Below are positions 1 to 7,638 of a stretch of DNA of 47,107 nucleotides, one piece after another. The notes below the pieces were generated by a model that was not told where the DNA came from, ran no database searches, and worked only from the letters and a program-made list of their open reading frames with translations. Location: contig NZ_BAGH01000198.1 of the NCBI RefSeq assembly GCF_000308715.1, positions 1 to 47,107 of the forward strand. The letters run 5' to 3'. A program made the position numbers and the translations under genes. Origin of the DNA: Nocardia tenerifensis NBRC 101015 (GTDB lineage Bacteria; Actinomycetota; Actinomycetes; Mycobacteriales; Mycobacteriaceae). Numbering within the stretch: the stretch's first letter is position 1; each line of letters opens with the position of its first letter.

Positions 1-365
1 GCCAGCTCGGCCAGCGGCGCCGACGCCGCCTCGGCCACCCGGAACAGGCAGCCGAGTTCGGCCCCACCCGACATGATCGTCACCCACGCCGTGTCGGCGC
101 GCCGCGCGAGTACCCGCGCCAGCTCGGCGGTGCCGTCCGGGTTCATCCGCAGGCGGACCAGCCACTCCGCGTGACCGGTCCGCTGTTGGTCGAGCACGCC
201 GGTGACCCGCAGCGTGCCCGTGCCGAGCAGCTTGCCGTAGCGGCGCGCCAGGGTGCGCTCGGAGACGTCGAGCACCGCGCCTATCCGGCTGAACGGCGCG
301 CGAGCGTCCAGTTCGAGCGCGTGCAGCAATCCGCGATCGACGGCATCGAGGGTGAGCGAATCCAC
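1..365 (-). CDS. Lrp/AsnC family transcriptional regulator (C-terminus cut by window edge)
   Basis: About 121 residues are visible from a GTG start at 365. The N-terminus, with leucine/isoleucine-rich helices followed by SRIGAVLDVSERTLARRY, is the winged HTH of the Lrp/AsnC family. The segment with LVRLRMNPDG and WVTIMSGGAEL is the start of the RAM ligand-binding domain, which normally binds an amino acid or similar effector. The gene diverges from the VOC protein at 451, so it may control that gene and itself; this is inference. The downstream half is outside the window, so intactness cannot be judged. Confidence 0.75.
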   Translation of the reverse strand, partial: MDSLTLDAVDRGLLHALELDARAPFSRIGAVLDVSERTLARRYGKLLGTGTLRVTGVLDQQRTGHAEWLVRLRMNPDGTAELARVLARRADTAWVTIMSGGAELGCLFRVAEAASAPLAEL

Positions 366-450
366 CTCGTCAGCGTAGGTGAGTGTCGGATTGCGGCGCA
401 GTGGCCCGTGATTCGGGACAGTCGGGGCTCGCCGCGGCGAACATCGTCGC

Positions 451-1329
451 GTGACCACAATCGACGCCATCCACCACACCGGCATCCTGACCCGCGACCT
501 GGACGGGATCGCCGCCCGATACACCGACTTCGGCTTCACTCTCAGCCCGCGCTCGCGGCACCAGCTCAGCGCGGGGCCCGGCGAACCGCTGGTCGAGAGC
601 AGCACCGCCAACCAGTGCGCGCTGTTCGGCGGCTCCTACATCGAACTGCTCGGGGTCGTCTCCGAGACCGCGCCCGACCCGTGGCACGCGCGGGCCATGG
701 CCGATCAGTACGAGGGTCTGCGCATCCTCAATCTGGAGACCGACGACGCCGACGCCGCGCAGCGCCGCTTGACCGAGGCGGGCCTGCCCGCCTCCGGCGT
801 GCTCGAGCTGGAACGCGACGTCGACACCGAGGAGGGCGTGCGCACCATGCGCGCCCGCACCGTGCACATCGACCCGCGCACCACCCGCGAGGCGCTGCTC
901 GGCGTCTCCCAGCACATGACCCGCGAGTACGTGCACCAGCCGCGCTACCTCACCCACCGCAACGGCGCCCGCGGCATCACCGCCGTGCTGATCGTGGCCG
1001 CCGACGACGAGTTCGACGCGATCGTGGACCGCTACCGCCGCATCGTCGAGGTGAACCCCGAGCGAGTGAACCCGCGCACCGTGCTGAAACTGCCCACCGC
1101 ACAACTGGAGTTCCTGCGCGCCTCGGAGGTCGAGGAGTTCCTGCCCGGCGAACCGGCCCCCGCCCCGTCCTATCTCGCCGCCATGACCATCGCCGTCGAC
1201 GACATCACCGCCGCCCGCGGCATCGTGGACGGCGCGGGCGTCGAGACCGTCGACACCGCCCACGGATTCTTCGTCTCGGCGCGCGACGCGTACGGCTCGG
1301 GCTTGTTCTTCGTGCCCGCCGCAGGCTGA
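451..1329 (+). CDS. VOC/glyoxalase-like domain protein
   Basis: A 292-residue protein with a GTG start. The N-terminal pattern (MTTIDAIHHTGILTRDLDGIAARYTDFGF) is typical of vicinal oxygen chelate proteins with a glyoxalase-like fold. A second VOC module is visible near residues 170-290 (ITAVLIVAADDEFDAIVDRY, then MTIAVDDITAARGIVDGAG). Substrate unknown; relatives are dioxygenase/isomerase-like enzymes and antibiotic-binding proteins. No signal peptide, so cytosolic. It diverges from an Lrp/AsnC gene and converges almost stop-to-stop with the SnoaL-like gene at 1331, leaving no room for a terminator between them. Confidence 0.8.
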   Translation: MTTIDAIHHTGILTRDLDGIAARYTDFGFTLSPRSRHQLSAGPGEPLVESSTANQCALFGGSYIELLGVVSETAPDPWHARAMADQYEGLRILNLETDDADAAQRRLTEAGLPASGVLELERDVDTEEGVRTMRARTVHIDPRTTREALLGVSQHMTREYVHQPRYLTHRNGARGITAVLIVAADDEFDAIVDRYRRIVEVNPERVNPRTVLKLPTAQLEFLRASEVEEFLPGEPAPAPSYLAAMTIAVDDITAARGIVDGAGVETVDTAHGFFVSARDAYGSGLFFVPAAG

Positions 1330-1330
1330 T

Positions 1331-1762
1331 TCAGCCCCCGACCGACTCCACGTCGGGCAGGGTGCTGTCCGGGAACGAGTGGTGCTCGTGCGCCACGATC
1401 CACCGCTCGTTCTCCTTGCGCAGGCCGAGGGTGAGCCGCAGACGACGGCCGGGATTCTCGGCGAACTCCTCGGCCGTCCCGCAGAGCACCAGGGCGTGTG
1501 CGAACGCGACGTCGGCGCCCGCGGTGACGTCGAGGGAGACGATCTCGAACGTCGCGCCCTGCGCCTGCCACTCGAAGAACGCCGGCCAGGCCGCCCGGTA
1601 GGCGTCGATGCCGCGCAGGCCCTCGTCCGGCGGCGGCACGTCGAACATGACGATGTCGGGCGCGTGATCGGCGAGGACGCCGGCCAGGTCGCCCGCGTGC
1701 ACGGCGGCGGCCCAGCGCTCGATCAAAACCCGGATCGTCTTCTCGTCGTCCGCCATCGTCAT
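1331..1762 (-). CDS. SnoaL-like / DUF4440 (NTF2-fold) protein
   Basis: A 143-residue protein whose layout matches the SgcJ/EcaC-like NTF2 superfamily: an N-terminal helix (IRVLIERWAAAVHAGDLAGVLADHAPDIVMFD), the motif RGIDAYRAAWPAFFEW, and a C-terminal sheet ending in ERWIVAHEHHSFP. Family members are small cone-shaped isomerases, cyclases or orphan binding proteins; the substrate cannot be told. It is on the same strand as the APC permease upstream (start 3245) with about 85 bp between, and converges with the VOC gene. Confidence 0.8.
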   Translation of the reverse strand: MTMADDEKTIRVLIERWAAAVHAGDLAGVLADHAPDIVMFDVPPPDEGLRGIDAYRAAWPAFFEWQAQGATFEIVSLDVTAGADVAFAHALVLCGTAEEFAENPGRRLRLTLGLRKENERWIVAHEHHSFPDSTLPDVESVGG

Positions 1763-1847
1763 CGTCCCTTCGTAAGACGCCTCACCGGCACGGTCGGCCT
1801 CCTGTGAGCCTGCCGGAGAGGCGGCGGCGTGCGCAACCGACCGGTCG

Positions 1848-3245
1848 CTAGTCGGCCGTGGGGGCGAGGGTCGAGCGTTTGCGCCCGTATCCGAGATAGA
1901 CGATCAGCCCGACGACCACCCACACCGCGAACCGCACCCAGGTCAACGCCTCCAGCGTGGTCGCGAGCAGCACGCACCCGATGAGGGCGAGCACCGGAAC
2001 CACGGGCACGAGCGGCGTGCGGAACGGCCGCTCCCGCTCGGGCTCGGCCCGGCGCAGCACCAGCACGCCGACGCACACCACCGCGAACGCGGACAGTGCG
2101 CCGATATTCACCAGCTCCACCACGATGTCGATGGGCAGCAGTCCGGCGATAACCGCGCAGCACACTCCGAGCAGCAGCGTGAGCCGGACGGGCGTGGACC
2201 GCTTGCCGGTCTGCGCGAGACCGAAGGGCAGCAACCGATCTCGGCACATCGCGAACGACAGCCGGACCTGTGCGTAGACGATCATCAACAGGCCCTTGGT
2301 CAACGCGATGATCGAGGCGACCACGATGACATTGCCGATCCAGCCGATGTGCAGACTGTCGAACGCCGTCGCGATCGGCGCGCCGTTGTTCAGCGAGGCG
2401 AACGGCGCGATACCGGTCAGCACCGCGCTGACCAGTGCGTAGAGCACGGTCGCGATGAGCACCGTGCCGATGATGGCGAACGGCACGTCCCGGCGCGGTT
2501 TGCGCGCCTCCTCGGCCGAGGCCGCGACGACGTCGAAGCCGAGGAACGCGAAGAACGCGATGGCGGCGCCGCCGACGATCCCGCCGACGCCGAACGGCGC
2601 GAACGGCCGCCAGTTGTCGACGTCGATATGCGGCGCGCCGACCGCGACCACCAGCACCAGCACGCCGATCGTCACCCCGACCAGCACCTTCGTGATCCGC
2701 GCGGTCAACGACACCTCGCCGGCCAGCACCGCCACGATCACCCCGATGATCAGCACCGCGGGCAGGTTCACGATCCCGCCGTCGGCGGGCCCGGCGGCGA
2801 TGGCCTTCGGGACGGTGACGCCGAACAGGGAGTCCAGCGCCGACACCGTGGTGCCCGACCAGCCGATCGCGACCGCGGCCCCCGCGATCACGAACTCCAG
2901 CAACAGATTCCAGCCGACCAGGAACGCGGGCCCCTCACCGAGGGTGGCGTAGGTATAGGTGTAGGCGCTGCCCGAGACCGGCACCATCGCCGCGAGTTCG
3001 CTGTAGCAGAGCGCGACCAGCACGCATACCGTCCCGGCGAGCACGAACGACAGCACGATGGACGGGCCGGCCTTCTCCGCGGCGGCGACGCCGGTGATCA
3101 CGAAGATGCCCGCGCCGACGATGGTGCCGACGCCCATCGCGGTGAGGTCGACGCGCCCGAGCTTGCGCGCCAGCTTCGGCGCGCCCTCGGGGGTCGCGGT
3201 GTCGGGCAGGCGGCGGCGCCATCGCTGAGCGGGTGCGGTGGTCAT
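1848..3245 (-). CDS. APC superfamily amino acid permease
   Basis: A 465-residue polytopic membrane protein with about 12 hydrophobic segments. The first transmembrane helix carries the APC signature GTIVGAGIFVITG, the unwound helix-1 substrate site of LeuT-fold transporters. PVSGSAYTYTYATLGEGPAFLVGWNLLLEF is characteristic of the cationic amino acid transporter (YhdG/CAT-like) branch. It probably moves amino acids across the inner membrane by proton coupling or exchange; specificity unknown. The N-terminus (MTTAPAQRWRRRLPD) is cytosolic. The ssu operon ends about 130 bp upstream, past a hairpin candidate at 3263-3290. Confidence 0.9.
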   Translation of the reverse strand: MTTAPAQRWRRRLPDTATPEGAPKLARKLGRVDLTAMGVGTIVGAGIFVITGVAAAEKAGPSIVLSFVLAGTVCVLVALCYSELAAMVPVSGSAYTYTYATLGEGPAFLVGWNLLLEFVIAGAAVAIGWSGTTVSALDSLFGVTVPKAIAAGPADGGIVNLPAVLIIGVIVAVLAGEVSLTARITKVLVGVTIGVLVLVVAVGAPHIDVDNWRPFAPFGVGGIVGGAAIAFFAFLGFDVVAASAEEARKPRRDVPFAIIGTVLIATVLYALVSAVLTGIAPFASLNNGAPIATAFDSLHIGWIGNVIVVASIIALTKGLLMIVYAQVRLSFAMCRDRLLPFGLAQTGKRSTPVRLTLLLGVCCAVIAGLLPIDIVVELVNIGALSAFAVVCVGVLVLRRAEPERERPFRTPLVPVVPVLALIGCVLLATTLEALTWVRFAVWVVVGLIVYLGYGRKRSTLAPTAD

Positions 3246-3262
3246 GACTCCCTTATGAGTTC

Positions 3263-3290
3263 GTCCGGCGGGCCGGCCGGTGAGCCGGAC
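3263..3290 (-). terminator. GC-rich hairpin downstream of ssuD
   Basis: GTCCGGC (3263-3269) pairs with GCCGGAC (3284-3290). It lies between the stop of ssuD and the start of the permease, so it could end the ssu transcript. It has no U-tract, as is common in actinobacteria. It could equally be a random GC-rich repeat. Confidence 0.3.
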
Positions 3291-3375
3291 CGTCGGATAT
3301 TCTCGCCGCAGTCAGTCAGTGACCGTTAACTGGGGATCCCCACTCGATCTCCCGCGGGGGCCGCAGCCTGCTATT

Positions 3376-4521
3376 TCAGCTGCTGGACGAGGCGGCGAAC
3401 GGCGTCGCCGCAGGCGCCGTGGCCGGACGCGACGGGTGCGTCCACAAACCCTTGCGCTCGAGGATCGGCAGCACCCCCTCACCGAACCAGTACGCCTCCT
3501 CCAGATGCGGATATCCGGACAGGATGAAGTGGGTGATGCCGAGCTTCGAGTACTCGACCAAGCGCTCGGCGACCTCCGCGTGCGAGCCGACGAGCGCGGT
3601 GCCCGCCCCGCCGCGCACCAGCCCGACCCCGGCCCACAGGTTGGGCGCGATCTCCAACCGATCCGTGCTGCCGCCGTGCAGCTCCGACATCCGCCGCTGT
3701 CCCTCCGACTCGCTGCGCGCCAGGCTGGCCTGCACGCGTTCGATATCGGCGGGGTCGATGCCCTGCAGCAACCGATCGGCCTCGGCCCACGCCTCCTCCG
3801 AGGTGTCGCGGCTGATCACGTGGATGCGCAGGCCGTAGTCGAGCACGCGGCCGTGGTCGACGGCGAGGCGGCGGATCCACTCCAGCTTCCTGCTCACCGC
3901 GAGCAGCGGTTCACCCCAGGTGAGGTAGGCGTCGGCGTACCGGGCCGCGACCGGTCCGGCCGGTGCGGAGGAGCCGCCGAAGAACACCGGCGGAACCGGA
4001 TCGGGCCGGTTGCTCAGCAACGCGTCGCGGACGTGAATGTGCTCGCCCTCGAACGTGATCGGCTCGTGCGAGTTCCACAGCTCCCGCACCACGTGCAGAA
4101 ACTCGCCGGTGCGCGCGTAGCGCTGCTCCTTGTCCAGGAAATCGCCGTAGGCCTGCTGTTCGTGCGGCTCGCCGCCGGTCACCACGTTCAGCAGCAGCCT
4201 GCCCTGCGAGTGTCGCTGGAAGGTGCCCGCCATCTGCGCGGCCAGCGTCGGGCTGACCAGGCCGGGGCGCAGCGCGACCAGGAACTTCAGCGTCTCGGTG
4301 GTGTCGACCATCATCGCCGTGGTGAGCCAGGCGTCCTCGCACCACGCGCCGGTCGGCGTGAGCACCGCCTCGAAGCCGTTGTCCTCGGCGGCCGCGCCGA
4401 TCTGGTTGAGGTAGCGCAGCGTCGCCGGGCGATCGCCGGACATGAAGGTGCCGTGCCCGCCGGCGACGAGGCCGCGCGAGTCACCGTAGGTGGGCAGGAA
4501 CCAGTGGAACGACAAAGTCAT
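3376..4521 (-). CDS. ssuD: FMNH2-dependent alkanesulfonate monooxygenase
   Basis: A 381-residue luciferase-like monooxygenase, the same length as E. coli SsuD. It would cleave the C-S bond of alkanesulfonates with FMNH2 and O2, giving aldehyde and sulfite for sulfur assimilation. The start is ATG at 4521, preceded by GAGGAG at a 7-nt spacing; the open frame continues upstream but through ssuA in another frame. Diagnostic stretches: MTLSFHWFLPTYGDSRGL, GAWCEDAW, RPGLVSPTLAAQMAGTF, NVVTGGEPHEQ and SGYPHLEEAYWFGEGVLP. It begins 11 nt after the ssuA stop. No ssuE-type flavin reductase is nearby, so the flavin must come from elsewhere. Confidence 0.95.
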   Translation of the reverse strand: MTLSFHWFLPTYGDSRGLVAGGHGTFMSGDRPATLRYLNQIGAAAEDNGFEAVLTPTGAWCEDAWLTTAMMVDTTETLKFLVALRPGLVSPTLAAQMAGTFQRHSQGRLLLNVVTGGEPHEQQAYGDFLDKEQRYARTGEFLHVVRELWNSHEPITFEGEHIHVRDALLSNRPDPVPPVFFGGSSAPAGPVAARYADAYLTWGEPLLAVSRKLEWIRRLAVDHGRVLDYGLRIHVISRDTSEEAWAEADRLLQGIDPADIERVQASLARSESEGQRRMSELHGGSTDRLEIAPNLWAGVGLVRGGAGTALVGSHAEVAERLVEYSKLGITHFILSGYPHLEEAYWFGEGVLPILERKGLWTHPSRPATAPAATPFAASSSS

Positions 4522-4532
4522 GGGCCAACTCC

Positions 4533-5537
4533 TCAGGCGGGGGGAAACAGGTCGTTGAAGCGGGTGTCGGTGAAGTCCGAGATGGTCACCTTGCGGGGGA
4601 TGAGCCCGGCCTCGGCGAAGGCGTCGGCCACGCCCTGCTCGGCGGCGATGCTGGCGGCGTCGAGCGGATGATCCTGGTACCGACCGCGTTTCACGACGGT
4701 CAGGATGACGTCGTAGGGCAGGCCGGTCAGTTCCGCGTAGGTCTTGGCCCACTGCTCGGGGTGGTCGTTGACCCAGGCGTGCGCCCGCGCGATGCGGGCG
4801 AGCAGGTCGCGCAGGGCGGCGGTGGTCGCCTTGCTGCCGAGCGCCTTGTCGCCGGCGACGTAGAAGGCGTCGCCGGTCACATAACCGTTGCCGTCCACCA
4901 GGATTCGCGCGTTGGACTGCTGTTCGGCCTGCGCGGTGTAGGGGTCCCAGATGGCCCATGCGTCGACGCGTCCGGTCGACAGCGCGGCCAGCGCGTCCGG
5001 CGGTTGCAGGTACTGCGGCTCGATGTCGCTCCACTTGATGCCCGCCTTCGCCAAGACCGCGAGCAGATGGGCATGGGCCGAGCTGCCCTTGGTGACGGCG
5101 ATCTTCTTGCCGCGCAGGTCTTCCGGGGCGCGCAGCGGTGAGTCCTTGGGCACCACGATGCCCTGGCCCTCCTTGCCCGCCTGGTACCCGCTGACGATCT
5201 TGATCGCCGACTTGGCCGCGGCCGCGAAGATCGGCGGGGCATTGCCGACGCCGCCGATGTCGACCGCGCCGGAGTTGATCGCCTCCAGCATCGGCGGGCC
5301 CGCCTGGTACTGCGACCAGGTGATCTTGTAGGGCGTCTTGTCCAGCTCGCCCGCGGCCGTGAGCAGGGCCTGGAGTCCCGTGCCCTTCTGGTCGCCGGCG
5401 TGCAGGGTCACCTGGGACAGGTCGATCGAGCCGTCGGGGCGGACCGCCGCGTCGTCGGACTTGCCGGACCCGCAGGCCGTGCCGACCGCCACGACGAGCG
5501 CGAGAGTCGTTGCGAGCAGCAGCCTTCTGGCTTTCAT
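4533..5537 (-). CDS. ssuA: Aliphatic sulfonate ABC transporter, substrate-binding lipoprotein
   Basis: A 334-residue SsuA/NMT1-type periplasmic binding protein. The N-terminus is a lipoprotein signal (MKARRLLL..VAVGTAC) with a lipobox cysteine near residue 22. Characteristic stretches are WSQYQAGPPMLEAINSGAVDIGGVGNAPPIFAAAA, KIAVTKGSSAHAHLLAVL and DAWAIWDPYTAQAEQ. It would deliver sulfonates to SsuC/SsuB outside the membrane. ATG at 5537 overlaps the ssuB stop in an ATGA arrangement, indicating translational coupling. Confidence 0.93.
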   Translation of the reverse strand: MKARRLLLATTLALVVAVGTACGSGKSDDAAVRPDGSIDLSQVTLHAGDQKGTGLQALLTAAGELDKTPYKITWSQYQAGPPMLEAINSGAVDIGGVGNAPPIFAAAAKSAIKIVSGYQAGKEGQGIVVPKDSPLRAPEDLRGKKIAVTKGSSAHAHLLAVLAKAGIKWSDIEPQYLQPPDALAALSTGRVDAWAIWDPYTAQAEQQSNARILVDGNGYVTGDAFYVAGDKALGSKATTAALRDLLARIARAHAWVNDHPEQWAKTYAELTGLPYDVILTVVKRGRYQDHPLDAASIAAEQGVADAFAEAGLIPRKVTISDFTDTRFNDLFPPA

Positions 5538-6607
5538 TCGGTTCCTTCCGGTGCGACGCCGAGCTCGGCGAGCAGGGTTTCGCGCAGCGCGAGCAGGCGC
5601 GGATGGTCGCCGCGGCGCGGGCGCGGCAGGTCGATGCGGGACTCGTGGGCGATGCGGCCTTCGCCCAGGACCAGCACCCGGTCGGCGAGGCGCAGCGCCT
5701 CGTCCACGTCGTGGGTGACCAGCAGGACGCCGGGGCGGCGGCGCTGCCACAGGTCGATCACCAGGCGGTGAATGGTGAGGCGGGTCAGCGCGTCGAGGGC
5801 GCTGAACGGCTCGTCCAGCAGTAGCAGGTCCGGCTCGCGGACCAGCGCGCGGGCCAGGCTGGCGCGCTGCGCTTCGCCGCCGGAGAGGGTGAGCGGCCAG
5901 GCGTCCGCGCGCGCGGCGAGGCCGACCTCGGCGAGCGCGGCGCGGGCCGCCGCCTTCGGGTCGCTGTGGCGCAGGCCGAGAAACACGTTGGGCAGCACGC
6001 GTTTCCACGGAACCAGGCGCGGTTCCTGGAAGGCGACGGCGATGGTGCCCTGGGTCGTGAGCTCGCCGCGTACGCCGCGGTCGAGGCCGGCGAGGGCGCG
6101 CAGCAGGGTGGACTTGCCTGAGCCGCTGCGGCCGAGGAGGGCGACGAATTCGCCTGGGGCGATGTCGAGGTCGAGGCCGTCGAGGACGCGGCGGTTGTCG
6201 AAATCGCGAGTCAGGTTGCGCACGTGGGCGACCGGTATCGCGGTCGCGTAAGCCGTTGTGGGCGAGCGGTCCTCGATCCCGCCCGCCGAGCGTGGTTCGG
6301 TGCCGTGCTGTGAGCCCTGTTCGGCGTCGTCGTCCGAGCCCGGTGTGGCGTCGTGCTGCGGGCCTGGTGTGGCGTCGTGGTCCGAGCCCGGTTCGGTGTC
6401 GTGCTGTGAGCCTGGTTTGGCGCTGTGGTCCGGGCCTGGTGTGGTGTCGCGCTGCTGGCCGGGTTCGGCGTTGTGTTCCGAGCTTGGTTCGGCGTCGTGC
6501 CGCGGACCCGGTTCGACGCCGTGTCCGGAGCTCGCAGAACTCGTTGCCCCGCTAGCCTTCTCGGCCAGCTTCTCGACGATCACTGCCCCAGTAACCCGCG
6601 TCGCCAT
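5534..6607 (-). CDS. ssuB: Aliphatic sulfonate ABC transporter ATP-binding protein with octapeptide-repeat N-terminus
   Basis: A 357-residue protein from ATG at 6607, overlapping the 3' end of ssuC by 28 nt. The ABC domain starts near residue 121 (AIPVAHVRNLTRDF). It shows Walker A GRSGSGKST, the Q-loop region TIAVAFQEPRLVPWK, signature LSGGEAQR, Walker B LLLLDEPF and a switch histidine in LLVTHDVDEALRLADRV. SsuB proteins are usually about 250 residues; the extra 100 are a proline/acid/histidine-rich octapeptide repeat (residues 31-107). An internal start downstream of the repeat would give a normal SsuB; the ATG is chosen because it couples to ssuC. Confidence 0.9.
   Translation of the reverse strand: MATRVTGAVIVEKLAEKASGATSSASSGHGVEPGPRHDAEPSSEHNAEPGQQRDTTPGPDHSAKPGSQHDTEPGSDHDATPGPQHDATPGSDDDAEQGSQHGTEPRSAGGIEDRSPTTAYATAIPVAHVRNLTRDFDNRRVLDGLDLDIAPGEFVALLGRSGSGKSTLLRALAGLDRGVRGELTTQGTIAVAFQEPRLVPWKRVLPNVFLGLRHSDPKAAARAALAEVGLAARADAWPLTLSGGEAQRASLARALVREPDLLLLDEPFSALDALTRLTIHRLVIDLWQRRRPGVLLVTHDVDEALRLADRVLVLGEGRIAHESRIDLPRPRRGDHPRLLALRETLLAELGVAPEGTE
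6287..6517 (-). repeat. 24-nt coding repeat in ssuB (octapeptide repeat)
   Basis: Nine full units and a partial tenth of a 24-nt repeat encode variants of an octapeptide (AEPGSQHD, TEPGSDHD, ATPGPQHD, ATPGSDDD). The register is kept throughout although the units have diverged, so the frame has been maintained. Composition (Pro, Gly, Asp, His, Ser) predicts a disordered hydrophilic segment. Confidence 0.9.
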
Positions 6608-7398
6608 GCCAGCGCCTTCCTCTCGATCAAACGGACGAACGCGTCGGTCAGCAGGCCGAGCACGCAGTACACCAGCAGGCCGACCACGATGACGTCGGTG
6701 CGCAGGAACTCGCGGGCGTCGTTGATCAGAAAGCCCAGTCCCGCATCGGCATTCACCTGCTCGGCGACGATCAGCGCCAGCCAGGCGACGCCGAGCGACT
6801 GGCGCAGCCCGACCAGCGTCTGCGGCAGCGCGCCCGGCAGCACGATGTGCCCGAGCAGGGCCAGGCGGCCGAGCTGCTGCACGCGGGCGAGCTCGGCCAG
6901 CTTGCCGTCGACGCCGCGGATGCCCGCGAAGGTGTTGAGATACAACGGAATCGCCGTGCCGAACGCGACAAGCACCACCTTCGGCAGCTCGCCGATCCCG
7001 AACCACAGGATGAGCAGCGGGATCAACCCGTAGAACGGCACCGTGCGCAGCATCTGCATCGGCGGGTCGACCACGTACTCGCCGATCGTGCTCAACCCGG
7101 CGAGCACGGCGAGGCCGATCCCGAGCGCGGCACCGATCACGAACCCGGTCGCCGCGCGCCCGAGCGAGACGGTGATCGCCTCTTGGAGTGTGCCGTCACG
7201 CAGGAGTTCTCCGGCGGTCCGCACGATCGTCACCGGCGAGGCCAGCTGCCGCTCCGGCAGCACGCCCGCGACACTGGCCAGCTGCCACGCCGCGACGATG
7301 ACCAGCGGGCTCACCACCCGCAGCCAGGATTTGCCCGGCCGTAGCCGGGTCGCCGGCCGAACCCGGATCGGCGTGGGCTCCAAGACAATTGATGACAC
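6580..7398 (-). CDS. ssuC: Aliphatic sulfonate ABC transporter permease
   Basis: A 272-residue inner-membrane permease of the SsuC/TauC type with about six hydrophobic helices. The EAA-like coupling loop is visible in ELARVQQLGRLALLGHIVLPGALPQTLVGLRQSLGVAWLALIVAEQ, and DARE..RTDVIVVGLLVYCVLGLLTD is typical of the family. The start is GTG at 7398 with GAGG about 9 nt upstream. First gene of the ssuCBAD operon; it forms the channel powered by SsuB. The leader upstream holds a short ORF (7425-7487). Confidence 0.93.
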   Translation of the reverse strand: MSSIVLEPTPIRVRPATRLRPGKSWLRVVSPLVIVAAWQLASVAGVLPERQLASPVTIVRTAGELLRDGTLQEAITVSLGRAATGFVIGAALGIGLAVLAGLSTIGEYVVDPPMQMLRTVPFYGLIPLLILWFGIGELPKVVLVAFGTAIPLYLNTFAGIRGVDGKLAELARVQQLGRLALLGHIVLPGALPQTLVGLRQSLGVAWLALIVAEQVNADAGLGFLINDAREFLRTDVIVVGLLVYCVLGLLTDAFVRLIERKALAWRRGLLGQ

Positions 7399-7424
7399 GC
7401 GACACCTCGGGTAGGGGACAGGGT

Positions 7425-7487
7425 TCAGCGAACGCCGCTGGGCGCGTCGCAGTCCTCCATGCTGTGCGCGCGGCGCGCGGGAGTCAC
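7425..7487 (-). CDS. Possible 20-residue leader peptide of the ssu operon
   Basis: A short frame runs from GTG at 7487 to TGA at 7425-7427 and reads VTPARRAHSMEDCDAPSGVR. It sits 26 nt before the ssuC start. Short arginine-rich peptides containing cysteine precede sulfur-assimilation operons in other actinobacteria, where some act in cysteine-responsive attenuation; that is family knowledge. This one has a single Cys and no clear Shine-Dalgarno, so it may be chance. Confidence 0.35.
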   Translation of the reverse strand: MTPARRAHSMEDCDAPSGVR

Positions 7488-7554
7488 CGTTTGAAACCAG
7501 CGCGGTTTTAATTGCCGCCCCGTCGGCGGCACGTTTCCGGCAACCCCGGACTAG

Positions 7555-7581
7555 ACGTAACCTGAGATAACACGTAATCTC
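7555..7581. promoter_or_regulatory. Candidate operator upstream of the EthA-like gene
   Basis: A perfect inverted repeat GAGAT-N8-ATCTC (7564-7581) overlaps a direct repeat of ACGTAA (7555-7560 and 7572-7577), about 60 bp before the monooxygenase start. M. tuberculosis ethA is repressed by EthR through a repetitive operator, but no EthR gene lies here. The regulator is unknown. Confidence 0.3.
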
Positions 7582-7638
7582 GAAGAGAGCCCTCGCTCGC
7601 CGGTGAACGAGGCGTGACCAGACGAAACGAGTTCCTCA

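Noticed and set aside
7490..7560. SAM-type riboswitch suggested by CCGGCAACC near 7537
   Set aside because: The other conserved SAM-I blocks are absent and the orientation would serve the monooxygenase rather than the sulfur operon.
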